From Campylobacter magnus (GTDB taxonomy: Bacteria; Campylobacterota; Campylobacteria; Campylobacterales; Campylobacteraceae), in the NCBI RefSeq assembly GCF_028649595.1, contig NZ_JAQSLK010000001.1, positions 310,001 to 374,000 of the forward strand: a DNA stretch of 64,000 bases, given 5' to 3'. The translations under genes and the position numbers were made by a program. The first letter of the stretch is position 1; each line of letters opens with the position of its first letter. Below the pieces are notes generated by a model that was not told where the DNA came from, ran no database searches, and was given only the letters and a program-made list of their open reading frames with translations. Positions 40,344 through 49,287 of the stretch are shown here, piece by piece.

Positions 40344-42143
40344 CTATTTTAGTTTTACAAGCACATCGCCTGTGCTAACAGTTGCGCCTTTTTGCGTTAG
40401 TATCTCAGCCACTTCTCCATCCCTAGGGCTTTCAATCGGTATTTCCATTTTCATAGCTTCTAGCACGATTAGGCTTTGACCTGCTATTACTTTATCCCCT
40501 ACTGCTACTTGGACTTTAAAGACATTTGCGCTCATGCTTGCTACTACTTCATTTTCGTTGCCCACAGCCTTTTTGCCCTCTTTTTTAGGCTCAGGTTTTT
40601 TGCCCACCGGCGTACCTTTATCAGCCTCTAAATCTACATTATAAGTAGTGCCATTTACGCTGATTTCATTGCCATCTACGCTTACATGGTATTTGTTGCC
40701 ATTTACGCTTACAAGGTATTTTCCATCTTTTGCGCTATTATTTTTGCGTATCATTACCTTAGCTTCACCTTTTAAAAACGCCACGCCTTTTTGCCCACAA
40801 GCTGCTACGATGAAAAGATTTTCATCAGTTTTTTCAATGCCGTTTTCTTCTAAAACTTTAGCAATTGAGCTTAGCTTTTTGCTCTCATCACGGTCAGCTA
40901 TATCGATAGCTGCTTCTTTTGTAGGCTCTAAGCCAAGCTGCTCACTAGCGATTTTTACGATATTAGCATCAGGTTCTACTGGGGTCTTGCCAAAGTAGCC
41001 TAGCACCATTTTTCCATATCCTGGAGCAATTTTCGCCCAATCACCAAACATTACATTATTAAAAGCTTGTTGGAAATAAAACTGACTAACAGGCGTTACG
41101 CTCGTGCCAAAGCCACCTACTCTTACTACCTCACGCATAGCCTTTATTACAGCTGGGAATTTATCCAAGATTTTATTATCTCTCATCATTTGAGTATTTG
41201 CTGTAAGAGCCCCACCTGGCATAGGTGAAAAAGGTATGAGCGGGCTTACTTGCGTAGCCTCAGGCGGCAAGAAATAATCTTTTAAGCACTCATTTAAAAC
41301 TTCTTCGTATTTTAAAATCTTTTCAGGCTCTAAGCCGCCTAGGTCATAGTTCTTGCCCTTAACAGCGTGTAGCATTGTAAGTATATCAGGCTGGCTTGTG
41401 CCTCCGCTTACTGGGCTAGCAGCTAGGTCTATTCCACTAACTCCTGCTTCAAGAGCTGCTAAGTAGCACGCTACACTAACGCCTGCTGTCTCGTGCGTGT
41501 GAAGGCGGATGTGAACTCCATCCCCTAGCAAAGAGCGAGCCATTTTTATAGTTTCATATACTTTTTGTGGGCTGCTTGTGCCGCTTGCGTCTTTAAAACA
41601 CACGCTATCATAAGGAATTCCAGCATCTAGAATTTCACGCAAAATTCTCTCATAAAAAGCCGCATCATGTGCTCCTTCTAGCCCTGCTGGCAAATCCATC
41701 ATAGTTACTACTACTTCGTGTTTTGCGCCATGTTTTTTGATACTCCCAGCACTGAATTCTAGATTTTTAACATCATTTAGCGCATCAAAGTTGCGGATTA
41801 CATCAGTATTGTGTTTAGCAAACATTTTTGCGTGCAAATCTACTATTTCACGGCTTCCAGTATCCAAAGTCACGGTATTTACACCACGGCTTAGAGTTTG
41901 AAGCACAGCGTCCTTGCCAGCTGCTTCACGGAATTTATCCATCATATCAAAAGCATTTTCATTTAGATAAAAAAACAAGCTTTGAAATCTCGCACCACCG
42001 CCAAACTCAAAGTGGCTAATGCCAGCCTCACGCGCTGCGCTAACTGCTGGTAAGAAATCGTTCATAGCTACCCTTGCGCCAAAGACGCTTTGAAAGCCAT
42101 CACGAAAAGTAGTGTCCATAATATCAATGTATTTTTTTGCCAT
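40344..42143 (-). CDS. pycB: Pyruvate carboxylase subunit B / oxaloacetate decarboxylase alpha-type biotin protein
   Basis: A 599-residue carboxyltransferase. The N-terminal HMGL-like barrel has DTTFRDGFQSVFGARVAM (metal Asp), DLAASPVSGGTSQPD and PGGALTANTQM. The C-terminal biotin domain has VLEAMKMEIPIESP with the biotinyl-Lys in EAMKM. In Campylobacter the PycB subunit works with a separate PycA to make oxaloacetate from pyruvate for anaplerosis. pycA is not in the window. The family also includes decarboxylases, but those usually sit with beta and gamma membrane subunits, which are absent here. Confidence 0.9.
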   Translation of the reverse strand: MAKKYIDIMDTTFRDGFQSVFGARVAMNDFLPAVSAAREAGISHFEFGGGARFQSLFFYLNENAFDMMDKFREAAGKDAVLQTLSRGVNTVTLDTGSREIVDLHAKMFAKHNTDVIRNFDALNDVKNLEFSAGSIKKHGAKHEVVVTMMDLPAGLEGAHDAAFYERILREILDAGIPYDSVCFKDASGTSSPQKVYETIKMARSLLGDGVHIRLHTHETAGVSVACYLAALEAGVSGIDLAASPVSGGTSQPDILTMLHAVKGKNYDLGGLEPEKILKYEEVLNECLKDYFLPPEATQVSPLIPFSPMPGGALTANTQMMRDNKILDKFPAVIKAMREVVRVGGFGTSVTPVSQFYFQQAFNNVMFGDWAKIAPGYGKMVLGYFGKTPVEPDANIVKIASEQLGLEPTKEAAIDIADRDESKKLSSIAKVLEENGIEKTDENLFIVAACGQKGVAFLKGEAKVMIRKNNSAKDGKYLVSVNGNKYHVSVDGNEISVNGTTYNVDLEADKGTPVGKKPEPKKEGKKAVGNENEVVASMSANVFKVQVAVGDKVIAGQSLIVLEAMKMEIPIESPRDGEVAEILTQKGATVSTGDVLVKLK

Positions 42144-42230
42144 ATTTTCCCCTTAAAAAATTTTTTGCGAGATTTTAGCAAAAAATTCGCATATTTTCTT
42201 AATAATTTGGTAATTTTTTTGCTTTTTGTG

Positions 42231-42236
42231 TATAAT
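42231..42236 (+). promoter_or_regulatory. -10 box for the Sco-like gene
   Basis: TATAAT preceded by TTTTTTTGCTTTTTGTG, the T-rich upstream pattern typical of Campylobacter promoters, 26 bases before the GTG start. Confidence 0.55.
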
Positions 42237-42261
42237 TTACTCAAAACTTCAAAGGTAAATT

Positions 42262-42771
42262 GTGAAAAAAGTCTTAATTTTACTTTTTTTAGCCCTTATT
42301 TTTCTAGGTCTTGGTGCTGTTTTGGGAGCTAGTAAATACGATTTTAGCGCAAAAAGCGTTCGTGGCGAGTTTGCTCTTTCTCGCCTTGATAAGCCTGCTT
42401 TGCTCTACTTTGGCTACACAAACTGCCCTGATGTTTGTCCTGCCACGCTATACTTGCTAAATAACGCCCTTGATGAGCTAGGACTTGATGCGCAAATCAT
42501 CTTTATAAGCGTGGATAAACAAAGAGATAGCCTAAAAGCTTGTGATGAGTACGCCAAACACTTTCGCGCTGATGCTATCTGCGTAGAGCCAAAAAACTTT
42601 GAAAAAGTCGCCAAAGCCTACGATGTGAAGTATAAAATAGAGAGCAAAAACGGGCAAATCAGCGTCGCTCACTCGCCCTATGTCTACGCTCTAAAAGACA
42701 CCCAGCTCATAACTGTGATAGAAAACCTAGCTCAAAAAGCCCTAAAAAGAGAGCTTTTAAAATTAAAGTAG
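42262..42771 (+). CDS. SCO1/SenC family copper chaperone-like protein
   Basis: A 169-residue thioredoxin-fold protein. An N-terminal membrane anchor or signal segment (LILLFLALIFLGLGAVLG) precedes the copper-binding CPDVCP (Cys55, Cys59) in FGYTNCPDVCPATLYLL and a conserved His near 134 (SVAHSPYVY). Sco proteins deliver copper to cytochrome oxidases or act in envelope redox work. Translation starts at GTG 42262, with aaagg upstream. It is divergent from pycB and has no oxidase gene beside it. Confidence 0.88.
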   Translation: MKKVLILLFLALIFLGLGAVLGASKYDFSAKSVRGEFALSRLDKPALLYFGYTNCPDVCPATLYLLNNALDELGLDAQIIFISVDKQRDSLKACDEYAKHFRADAICVEPKNFEKVAKAYDVKYKIESKNGQISVAHSPYVYALKDTQLITVIENLAQKALKRELLKLK

Positions 42772-43205
42772 TTTTTTTGTTTCACATCCGCTGGTTGGGA
42801 TTAGGGGTATTTTTAGGGAATTCTAGATTTTGCTTAGGGAATTCTAGAATTTCCTACTATGTCATCCTCGGGCTTGACCCGAGGATCTTTATATGGAATT
42901 CTAGAATTCTCTGTGATGAGATCCCCCGATCAAGTCGGGGGATGACACAAGGCTTGGGAATTCTAGAATTCCTAGTGATTTTTGACTAGGAATTCTAGAA
43001 TTTTGCTAGAAATTCTAAATTTAGTTTTAGGGAATTCCAGAATTTATTTTGGGAATTCTAGAAGTTATTTAGAGAATTCTAGAATTTATTCTAGGGAATT
43101 CTAGATTTTATTTTAGGAATTCTAGAATTTATTTAGAGAATTCTAGAATTTATTCTAGGGAATTCTAGAATTCCTTGGACTTTTATCTAGAATTCCTTAG
43201 AGAGT
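42772..43205. repeat. Dense palindrome island between Sco-like gene and BOF protein gene
   Basis: 434 bp with no believable gene. GGAATTCTAGAATT copies recur at roughly 30-bp steps from 42820 to 43190, with exact cores near 42898, 42958 and 43158. Two different GATCC...GGATGACA palindromes (about 42859-42890 and 42917-42950) lie between them. This is the densest tract in the window. Confidence 0.9.
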
Positions 43206-43598
43206 TTAATTTAGTTTTTTTATAAATTTCACATCGATTTCATTTTTGCGATAAATCTCGCTATCAACCTCGCCGTAGATTTCTACTACATCATTTGGGC
43301 CGACTGAGAGACCATACCATTTATCATCATCAATCTCTACTATAATGACGCCGGTGCTGTCTTTAAACTCATATTTTTCGTGTGCTACTTGGCGGATGAT
43401 ATTGCCTTTTAGCGTTACCATTGTATCATCCCAAGCTTTTAGCGCGCCTGCTACTGTGTTTGCGCCTTGTGCTTGTGGGCCTGTAAAGCCGCCATAGTTG
43501 CCGCCATAGTTGCCTTGATTAGCTGGGGCTTTAGCATCTTGGAAACCTGCTCCAAAAAGACTCAAAACTAAAACTGAACTCAAAAGAACTTTTTTCAT
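43206..43598 (-). CDS. YgiW/BOF-domain periplasmic stress protein
   Basis: The 130-residue protein has a Sec signal peptide (MKKVLLSSVLVLSLFGAGF), a Gly/Asn/Gln-rich stretch and then a bacterial OB-fold (VAGALKAWDDTMVTLKGNIIRQVAHEKYEFKDSTGVIIVEIDDDKW; VEIYGEVD), the BOF fold of YgiW/YdeI-type proteins. Family members are periplasmic and linked to stress and cationic-peptide tolerance. It stands as a single gene with AAAAGG upstream of the ATG. Confidence 0.82.
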   Translation of the reverse strand: MKKVLLSSVLVLSLFGAGFQDAKAPANQGNYGGNYGGFTGPQAQGANTVAGALKAWDDTMVTLKGNIIRQVAHEKYEFKDSTGVIIVEIDDDKWYGLSVGPNDVVEIYGEVDSEIYRKNEIDVKFIKKLN

Positions 43599-43654
43599 TC
43601 TTACACCTTTTAAAAAATTTTATGAAATTATAGATTTTTTTTGTTAATTTGGTG

Positions 43655-44317
43655 TTAAAGAAGAGTTTTTAGAAACTCTTTTGCCTCATTATCAAAAACT
43701 TTGCCTTTTAAATGCGCTTTACAAAACTCAGTTGTAAGTGCGTGAAAATGCGCACACAGCAGTGCCTCGCTTAGCTCCTCACCTGCGCCGTCCTTTGCGC
43801 CAGTCTCGCTTAAAACCCCTTCTAAAAACTCCCTACCCTCTTCATAGCTCTCAAACTCATAGCCAAGCTCATTTAAAAGCCTTGCGCTATAGCTATCATA
43901 TACCATATAGGCACGCTCGCAAGCAAAGCAAAGCACGCTATAAACGCTCTCGCTGCCAAGTCCTTTTTGAGAAAAAAGCCACTGCTTGCTAACATTTTGC
44001 TTAAAACTCTCAAAATCACCAAAATCAGCGCAAATTGCCTTAGCAAGAGAGTTTAGGCGTTTTGCCTTGGTGTTATAAAAGCCAGCTGGTTTAATAAGCT
44101 CTGCTAATTTTGTGGTGGGAATTCTAGCTAAACTCTCCAAGCTATCCACGCCATAATTTCGCAGATTATTTAGGGCTTTTAGAGCGTTTTCAAACTTCGT
44201 ATTTTGCCCCAAAATTGCGCCTATTACCACCCAAAACGAGCCATAATCAGGCCACCACTGCCTAGCACTTAGGCTGATTTTGCCAGCTAAGGCGGTGTAT
44301 AGCTCACTAGCACTCAC
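43655..44317 (-). CDS. magIII: Endonuclease III-superfamily glycosylase, MagIII-like
   Basis: A 220-residue HhH-GPD protein: WWPDYGSFWVVIGAILGQNTKFENALKALNNL, then RIPTTKLAELIKPAGFYNTKAKRLNSLAKAI, a hairpin (SQKGLGSESVYSVLCFACERAYMVYDSY) and conserved Asp in VYDSY. It lacks the C-terminal Cys cluster of Nth, which fits Helicobacter-type 3-methyladenine glycosylase MagIII. It removes alkylated bases from DNA. It overlaps the DUF815 ATPase gene by ATGA. Confidence 0.82.
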   Translation of the reverse strand: MSASELYTALAGKISLSARQWWPDYGSFWVVIGAILGQNTKFENALKALNNLRNYGVDSLESLARIPTTKLAELIKPAGFYNTKAKRLNSLAKAICADFGDFESFKQNVSKQWLFSQKGLGSESVYSVLCFACERAYMVYDSYSARLLNELGYEFESYEEGREFLEGVLSETGAKDGAGEELSEALLCAHFHALTTEFCKAHLKGKVFDNEAKEFLKTLL

Positions 44318-45057
44318 AGCTGTCCGCCATACATCGCAAAAAACTGCTGCGCAGCACGAGGCGAGCGAAGGGCTTTGCTATCACTAAAAGTGCGAGCTAG
44401 CTTGTGCATATTTTCTTTTCTATCCTCATCCCAGCTCTGCGCTTCAAAAAGCTCATCGCAAAAGCCGATATAATCGCTAAAATCCATCTCATAAAAACTA
44501 ATACAAAGCCCAAATCTATCAGCCAAAGAGAGATTTTCTCTCATTCTTTCTTTATTTATAAGAAAATTCTCGCTATTTTCTTCGGTTTTTAGAAAATGCC
44601 TGCGGTTTGAAGTAGCGTAAAATAGCGCATTTTGTGGCACTTTTTCAATGCTTCCTTCTAAAAGTCTTTTTAGCTCGCTTACATCACTACCGCTACTCTC
44701 AAAGCTCATATCATCACAAAAGATAATAAACTTAAAGCTTTTTGCTTCCCTAACCACGCACAACACATCATAAAGCGAGCCTAGTTCAAACCTGCCAAGC
44801 TCTATTAAGCGTAAATTTTTATCCATGTATTTACAAAACACAGCTCGCACCAAGCTAGACTTGCCGCATCCCATCTCGCCCCAAAGTAGCGCATTATTTG
44901 CACCCTTGCCTTCTATGAAGCGTTTTGTGTTTTCTTTTAGCAGTCTTTTTTGCTCCTCTATGCCATAAAGGCTTTTTAGCTCTGTGATTTGGATATCATG
45001 CACAGCACAAATCTTACCAGAGCGCACAATTGCAGCTTTTATTTTATGCCAGTTCAT
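44314..45057 (-). CDS. DUF815 AAA-type ATPase
   Basis: A 247-residue ATPase with Walker A GEMGCGKSS (about residues 60-68) and Walker B-like FKFIIFCDDMSFE, then YATSNRRHFLKTEE with the sensor and Arg region. This is the DUF815 family, whose role is unknown. It is conserved next to mfd in Campylobacter. It lies 3 bp after the SprA-like gene and overlaps magIII. Confidence 0.82.
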   Translation of the reverse strand: MNWHKIKAAIVRSGKICAVHDIQITELKSLYGIEEQKRLLKENTKRFIEGKGANNALLWGEMGCGKSSLVRAVFCKYMDKNLRLIELGRFELGSLYDVLCVVREAKSFKFIIFCDDMSFESSGSDVSELKRLLEGSIEKVPQNALFYATSNRRHFLKTEENSENFLINKERMRENLSLADRFGLCISFYEMDFSDYIGFCDELFEAQSWDEDRKENMHKLARTFSDSKALRSPRAAQQFFAMYGGQL

Positions 45058-45060
45058 TTT

Positions 45061-45924
45061 TTATCCTATTAAAGCAGCTAGGTCCACGCCAGCGCCAATT
45101 ACGCTTTTTTGGTTATTACTAGCAATTTGCGAGTTTATAGCAGGATCGCTTATAGCTGCGTAGTAGCCACCTGTGCTACTAGGCTGATTTATACTAGGAA
45201 TTCTAGAATTCTCTGCGGAATTTGTATTAGAATTCTCTGTGGAATTCCCAGCGGAATTCCCAGCGGAATTTATATTAGAATTCTCTGCGGAATTCTCTGT
45301 GGAATTCACAGCAGAATTCTCTGCGGAATTCTCTGTGGAATTCTCTGCGGAATTCACAGCATCACCGCTAGTCTCATTGCTATTATTTGTGTTTTGCGAG
45401 TTTTGCGCCATTTTTTCTTGCATTATTTGAGCCCTTGCGCTCATCTCCATACTAGCAGCCTGAGCGGCTACTTTTAGATCTTGTGGGCTAGGATCAGCTG
45501 GAGCTAGGGCTGCTCTGCGTATAGTCTGGGCTTTATTTAGGCTCTCTTGTGGGGTGTTACCCTCGCCTGTGCTTATACCTACCTCGCCAGCTACGGCATA
45601 CATTTTGTTATCTGGGCCTCGCTCATAGGTATAGCTAGCAGGACTTGTAAGCCCACCGCCTGCTGCCATATGCGCTGCTTCGTGGGCACGGACATTAGTA
45701 TCAGCAGCTTGGAGCTCGGTTACTATTCTTTGCTCTTCTAGGCTTAGTTCGCCTATATTTTTTTGCCCTGCGTTTTTATCATTGTTTTGTGTGTTATTTT
45801 CAGCATTAGCAGTTTTATCTCCGCTTGAAACTGAGTTATCAACATTATTTTCTACATCATTTGCTTTGTTGTTAGACTGCGCTGGAGTGTTATAATAGTT
45901 CATAGCATAGCTAGTTATTTGCAT
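45061..45924 (-). CDS. SprA-family putative metalloprotease with NSAENSTE repeat tail
   Basis: The 287-residue protein has an Asn-rich N terminus, then LSLEEQRIVTELQAADTNVRAHEAAHMAAGGGLTSPASYTYERGPDNKMYAVAGEVGIST (HExxH-like zinc motif HEAAH), the hallmark of the SprA-related putative metalloprotease family of Campylobacterota. The tail (about residues 185-250) is a run of four-residue units ENSA/ENST/GNSA encoded by a 12-bp repeat. Substrate unknown. It overlaps mfd by 14 bp and precedes the DUF815 gene. Confidence 0.8.
   Translation of the reverse strand: MQITSYAMNYYNTPAQSNNKANDVENNVDNSVSSGDKTANAENNTQNNDKNAGQKNIGELSLEEQRIVTELQAADTNVRAHEAAHMAAGGGLTSPASYTYERGPDNKMYAVAGEVGISTGEGNTPQESLNKAQTIRRAALAPADPSPQDLKVAAQAASMEMSARAQIMQEKMAQNSQNTNNSNETSGDAVNSAENSTENSAENSAVNSTENSAENSNINSAGNSAGNSTENSNTNSAENSRIPSINQPSSTGGYYAAISDPAINSQIASNNQKSVIGAGVDLAALIG
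45203..45360. repeat. 12-bp tandem repeat containing GAATTC, in coding sequence
   Basis: About a dozen units of the form GAATTCTCTGCG, GAATTCTCTGTG or GAATTCACAGCA or close variants (GGAATTCCCAGC and similar). They lie in the 3' half of the SprA-like gene and encode ENSA/ENST. One exact GAATTCTAGAATTC is at its upstream end (near 45199). The 12-bp period keeps the frame. Confidence 0.88.
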
Positions 45925-48886
45925 TTTTACTCCTTAGGTGATTTAAAATCGCTTCTATTATATCATCTTCGTCTTTGCTTTTTGCTTTTATTATGGTTTT
46001 TTCTCCATTTATAGGCGTAAAGCTGATGTTTTGCTCAAAATTGCTAATAGCTTTTATACCAAGGCCTTTGGCTAGGATTTTTATTATAATTACATCCAAA
46101 AACTGCTTTGTAAAGATATCAAGCCTGCCAAAGCGGTCTTCTATTTCTGCGCCTATTTCGTATACTTCATCCACGCTAGCGCATTTACTAAGCCTGCGAT
46201 AAAGCTCTAAGCGCACTCTATTAGAATCAATTAGCTCGCTATTTATAAAAGCATTTATGCTTAGGCGGATATCGACATTTTGGCTTTCTTTTTGAGTGTT
46301 TTGCTCATCATTTTTTAGGGCTAAACAGCGATTTATCTCGCTTTCTAGCATTTTTAGATAAAGACTATAGCCGATTGCTTCTATATGACCGCTTTGAGCA
46401 TCGCCTAGGATATTTCCACCACCTCTGATCTCTAAGTCATGATGGGCAAGCACCGCCCCTGAGCCTAAAAACGAGTTTGCTTCTAGAGCTAATAGTCTTT
46501 TGCTAGCCTCAGCTGAGATTTGGGCATCCTCAGCTACAAGAAAATAGCAAAAGCCCTGAGCTTTGCTACGCCCTACTCTGCCACGAAGCTGATGCAAATC
46601 AGCTATGCCAAATTTATTTGAATTATCTATAAAAATCGTATTTGCATTTGGCAAGTGAATTCCACTTTCTACAATGCTAGTACAAAGTAGTAAATCATAT
46701 TTTTTATCAGCGAAGTTTAAAATCTCTTCTTCGCTAGTTTTGGCATCCATTTTGCCATGAAGTACTAAAATACGCAAGGTAGGCACGATAGCCTTTATCT
46801 CTCTTTGCAAGCGAGGCAAATCAGCAATTAGGTTATGAACATAAAATATCTGCCCACCACGGCGCAACTCACGCATGATGGCTTCTTTTATCGCAGTTTC
46901 ATTCCACTTTAGCACAAAGGTTCTTACATCTTGGCGATCAAGTGGAGGTGTAGTGAGGCTAGAATATGTTTTTACCGAGCTTAGAGCCATATTTAGCGAA
47001 CGAGGTATTGGCGTAGCACTCATTGAGAGTATATGAGAGTTTTGGCTAATTTGTTTTAGTTTTTCTTTTTGTTTGACGCCAAATTTATGCTCTTCATCTA
47101 TGATAATCACGCCTATGTTTTTTGCCTCTAGGCTAAGCAGGGAGTGAGTGCCGATAACCACTACTGGCTCTCCATCTGCTAGGGCTTTTTTGGCTTCGTT
47201 TTTGTGCTTTGTGCTAGAAAATCTATCTATGCGGTATACTTTTATACCAAAGGGCTCAAAGCGAGCTTTTAGCGTGGCGTAGTGCTGTGAACAAAGCAAA
47301 GTAGTAGGCACAAAAAATAATGCTGCTGCCTTGCTAGAAACACTAGCAAAAATTGCATTCATTGCAACCTCAGTCTTGCCAAAGCCTACATCGCCGCTAA
47401 GTAATCTATCCATGACTTTACCACTTTTAAGGTCGCTAAAAATCGCATCTACTGCGTTTTGCTGATCTGTGGTGTAAAGAAAGCCAGCCATTTTTTTAAA
47501 CTCGGCGTATTTATCGCTGGCCTCAAGCACCTTAGCATCTATTAGCTCACGCTTTGCAGCTAGTTCGATGATAGCATTTGCTATGGCAAAGAGTTTTTCT
47601 TTTACCTTTTCTTTTATCTTAGCAAAGCCACCTTTGCCAAGCTTGTCTATTTGTGGGACTGAGCCTGAGTTTGCGATGTATTTATCTATTAGATTTAGAT
47701 TGCCAGCTGGCAAAAGCAGTCTATCTCCACCTTGATAGGTGATTACTACAAACTCTTGCGTGACGCCTAGCACTCTGGCTTGCTCTAAGCCTACAAAACG
47801 CCCTATACCATAATCTTCGTGAACTACAAAATCACCTGCGTTTAGCTCGCCTATTACTACGCTTGCTTTTTTCTCTCTTCGTTTGGTATTTGGACGGTTT
47901 AAAGATACGATTATTTCATCATCGCTTATGATATTTATCCACGCTGGGCTTTGTTTTGTTTCTAGATTTTTATTTTCATTAAGGTTTAGTGCTCTTATGG
48001 CACTATCAGTAGCGCTTAGCAAGGTGATTTTTTTGTTGCTGTGAAAGTCAAAAAAGCCAGCATTTAACTTTGGCTCGAAGTCTTTAAATCTCTTTGGCTC
48101 TGGTATAAAAGGAATTCTAGAATTCCCTAACTCTGCGTTATTTTTAGCTATATCCTCACTAGCAAAAATACAGCAAAACTCACTAGTAAAATCAACTAAA
48201 TCATCAATATACCATAGTCCGTAAGAATTCAAGTTTTGCTCTATAAAATCAGTTTGTAAGTGGGAGATTTGCTCGCTAAGTCTCTCAAACTGCTCACTAC
48301 TAAAACTAGCCACAAAAGGGGTTATGCTAAACTCTTTTAGCTCATTATCGCTTTTTTGCGTAGCTTCATCAAAGCTTTTAATACTCTCAATCTCATCAAA
48401 ATCAAGCAAAATTCTCACAGGCTTAGAGCTAGCTACATCAAAAATATCTATTATCTCACCTCTAAAACTAGCCTCAGCCTTATCTTGGACGATATCAACT
48501 AGGCTATATCCACAGCGTAGCAGTTTCTCTCTTAGCTCCTTTATATCAAGCTTATCGCCTAATTTTAGCCTAATTTGTTCTAAGTGTTTTTTAGCTGGTA
48601 AAGGGTGGCCGATTGTATTTGCTGGGCTTAAAATCAGCTTTTTTTTCTTTTCTAGGTTATAAAAATGACTTAGAGTTTCGCTGATTTTAAGCAGTTCTGC
48701 GCAAAATGCCCTTAAATCATCGCCTTTTTTTGCCACAAACTCAGGCAAAACAAAGCACTCATAGCCTAGATACTCTCCTACATGAGCGGCTAAAAGTGCT
48801 TGCGCATAAGAGTCATATATAATCACATCAGCACAGCTTTTTTGCTCTTTTAGATACTCAAAAAGCGCTGATTGTATATTTGTCAT
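45911..48886 (-). CDS. mfd: Transcription-repair coupling factor Mfd
   Basis: The 991-residue ATPase removes stalled RNA polymerase and recruits UvrA. An N-terminal UvrB-like part precedes the RNA-polymerase-interaction domain (ELNAGDFVVHEDYGIGRFVGLEQ), the RecG-like helicase motifs (LLSGDVGFGKTEVAMNAIF, IIIDEEHKFGVKQKEKLK, LSMSATPIPRSL, TSIVESGIHLPNANTIFIDN, QLRGRVGRSKAQGFCYFL) and the TRCF C-terminal domain. A palindrome copy near 48113 encodes NSRIPFIPEP in a linker at about residue 250. The order with bactofilin, M23 peptidase and folC upstream is typical of Campylobacter. Confidence 0.96.
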   Translation of the reverse strand: MTNIQSALFEYLKEQKSCADVIIYDSYAQALLAAHVGEYLGYECFVLPEFVAKKGDDLRAFCAELLKISETLSHFYNLEKKKKLILSPANTIGHPLPAKKHLEQIRLKLGDKLDIKELREKLLRCGYSLVDIVQDKAEASFRGEIIDIFDVASSKPVRILLDFDEIESIKSFDEATQKSDNELKEFSITPFVASFSSEQFERLSEQISHLQTDFIEQNLNSYGLWYIDDLVDFTSEFCCIFASEDIAKNNAELGNSRIPFIPEPKRFKDFEPKLNAGFFDFHSNKKITLLSATDSAIRALNLNENKNLETKQSPAWINIISDDEIIVSLNRPNTKRREKKASVVIGELNAGDFVVHEDYGIGRFVGLEQARVLGVTQEFVVITYQGGDRLLLPAGNLNLIDKYIANSGSVPQIDKLGKGGFAKIKEKVKEKLFAIANAIIELAAKRELIDAKVLEASDKYAEFKKMAGFLYTTDQQNAVDAIFSDLKSGKVMDRLLSGDVGFGKTEVAMNAIFASVSSKAAALFFVPTTLLCSQHYATLKARFEPFGIKVYRIDRFSSTKHKNEAKKALADGEPVVVIGTHSLLSLEAKNIGVIIIDEEHKFGVKQKEKLKQISQNSHILSMSATPIPRSLNMALSSVKTYSSLTTPPLDRQDVRTFVLKWNETAIKEAIMRELRRGGQIFYVHNLIADLPRLQREIKAIVPTLRILVLHGKMDAKTSEEEILNFADKKYDLLLCTSIVESGIHLPNANTIFIDNSNKFGIADLHQLRGRVGRSKAQGFCYFLVAEDAQISAEASKRLLALEANSFLGSGAVLAHHDLEIRGGGNILGDAQSGHIEAIGYSLYLKMLESEINRCLALKNDEQNTQKESQNVDIRLSINAFINSELIDSNRVRLELYRRLSKCASVDEVYEIGAEIEDRFGRLDIFTKQFLDVIIIKILAKGLGIKAISNFEQNISFTPINGEKTIIKAKSKDEDDIIEAILNHLRSKNANN

Positions 48887-48891
48887 TTTTT

Positions 48892-49287
48892 TTACTCTTT
48901 ATCTGGTTCTATTGTTTGGTAACTAGAGCTTAGCTCTTGTTCTATATACTTACAATGCCCGATAAAACGGCCACTAGGCTCACAGCTAAGCTCGTAAACT
49001 TCCATATCACCCATCAAAGTAGCCCCAGCAAGGATTTCTATGCTATCAGCTACTACATTACCTCTAATCTCTCCGTTTATAACGATTTTTTTAGCCTTTA
49101 CATCGCCTTTTAAAATGCCATTTTTGCCTACTACTACGCTATCAGTTGAGACTACATCGCCTTCTATGGTGCCATCTACATATATCATAGAATTTAGAGT
49201 TAAATTTCCTTTGAAAATCGCCCCCATGCCGATTATTGTGCTTTGTTTGTTATTTGAGGCGATAGCAGTTTTACCAAAGATTGCCAT
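48892..49287 (-). CDS. ccmA: Bactofilin (CcmA-type cell-shape protein)
   Basis: The 131-residue protein is a right-handed beta helix of bactofilin type: IIGMGAIFKGNLTLNSMIYVDGTIEGDVVSTDSVVVGKNGILKGDVKAKKIVINGEIRGNV. It forms cytoskeletal polymers that direct peptidoglycan-modifying enzymes for helical shape. The start at 49287 has GGAAGGACA upstream and lies 55 bp inside the 3' end of the M23 peptidase gene, as for csd1/ccmA in Helicobacter pylori. Confidence 0.9.
   Translation of the reverse strand: MAIFGKTAIASNNKQSTIIGMGAIFKGNLTLNSMIYVDGTIEGDVVSTDSVVVGKNGILKGDVKAKKIVINGEIRGNVVADSIEILAGATLMGDMEVYELSCEPSGRFIGHCKYIEQELSSSYQTIEPDKE

Noticed and set aside
42777-42989. 70-residue reading frame (MFHIRWLGLGVFLGNSRF...) after the Sco-like gene
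   Set aside because: Its codons are the palindrome and GATCC-type repeats read through (LGNSRI, WNSRIL, GILEF). No ribosome binding site or family similarity is visible.
42820-43195. Regularly spaced short repeats resembling a CRISPR array
   Set aside because: Repeats are only about 14-16 bp, palindromic and degenerate. The spacers are themselves repeat fragments, and no cas gene is present.
45109-45477. Plus-strand frame opposite the SprA-like gene (GIPSGIYIRILCGILCG...)
   Set aside because: It is the antisense reading of the 12-bp repeat. The minus-strand gene has a recognisable HExxH domain and operon position.
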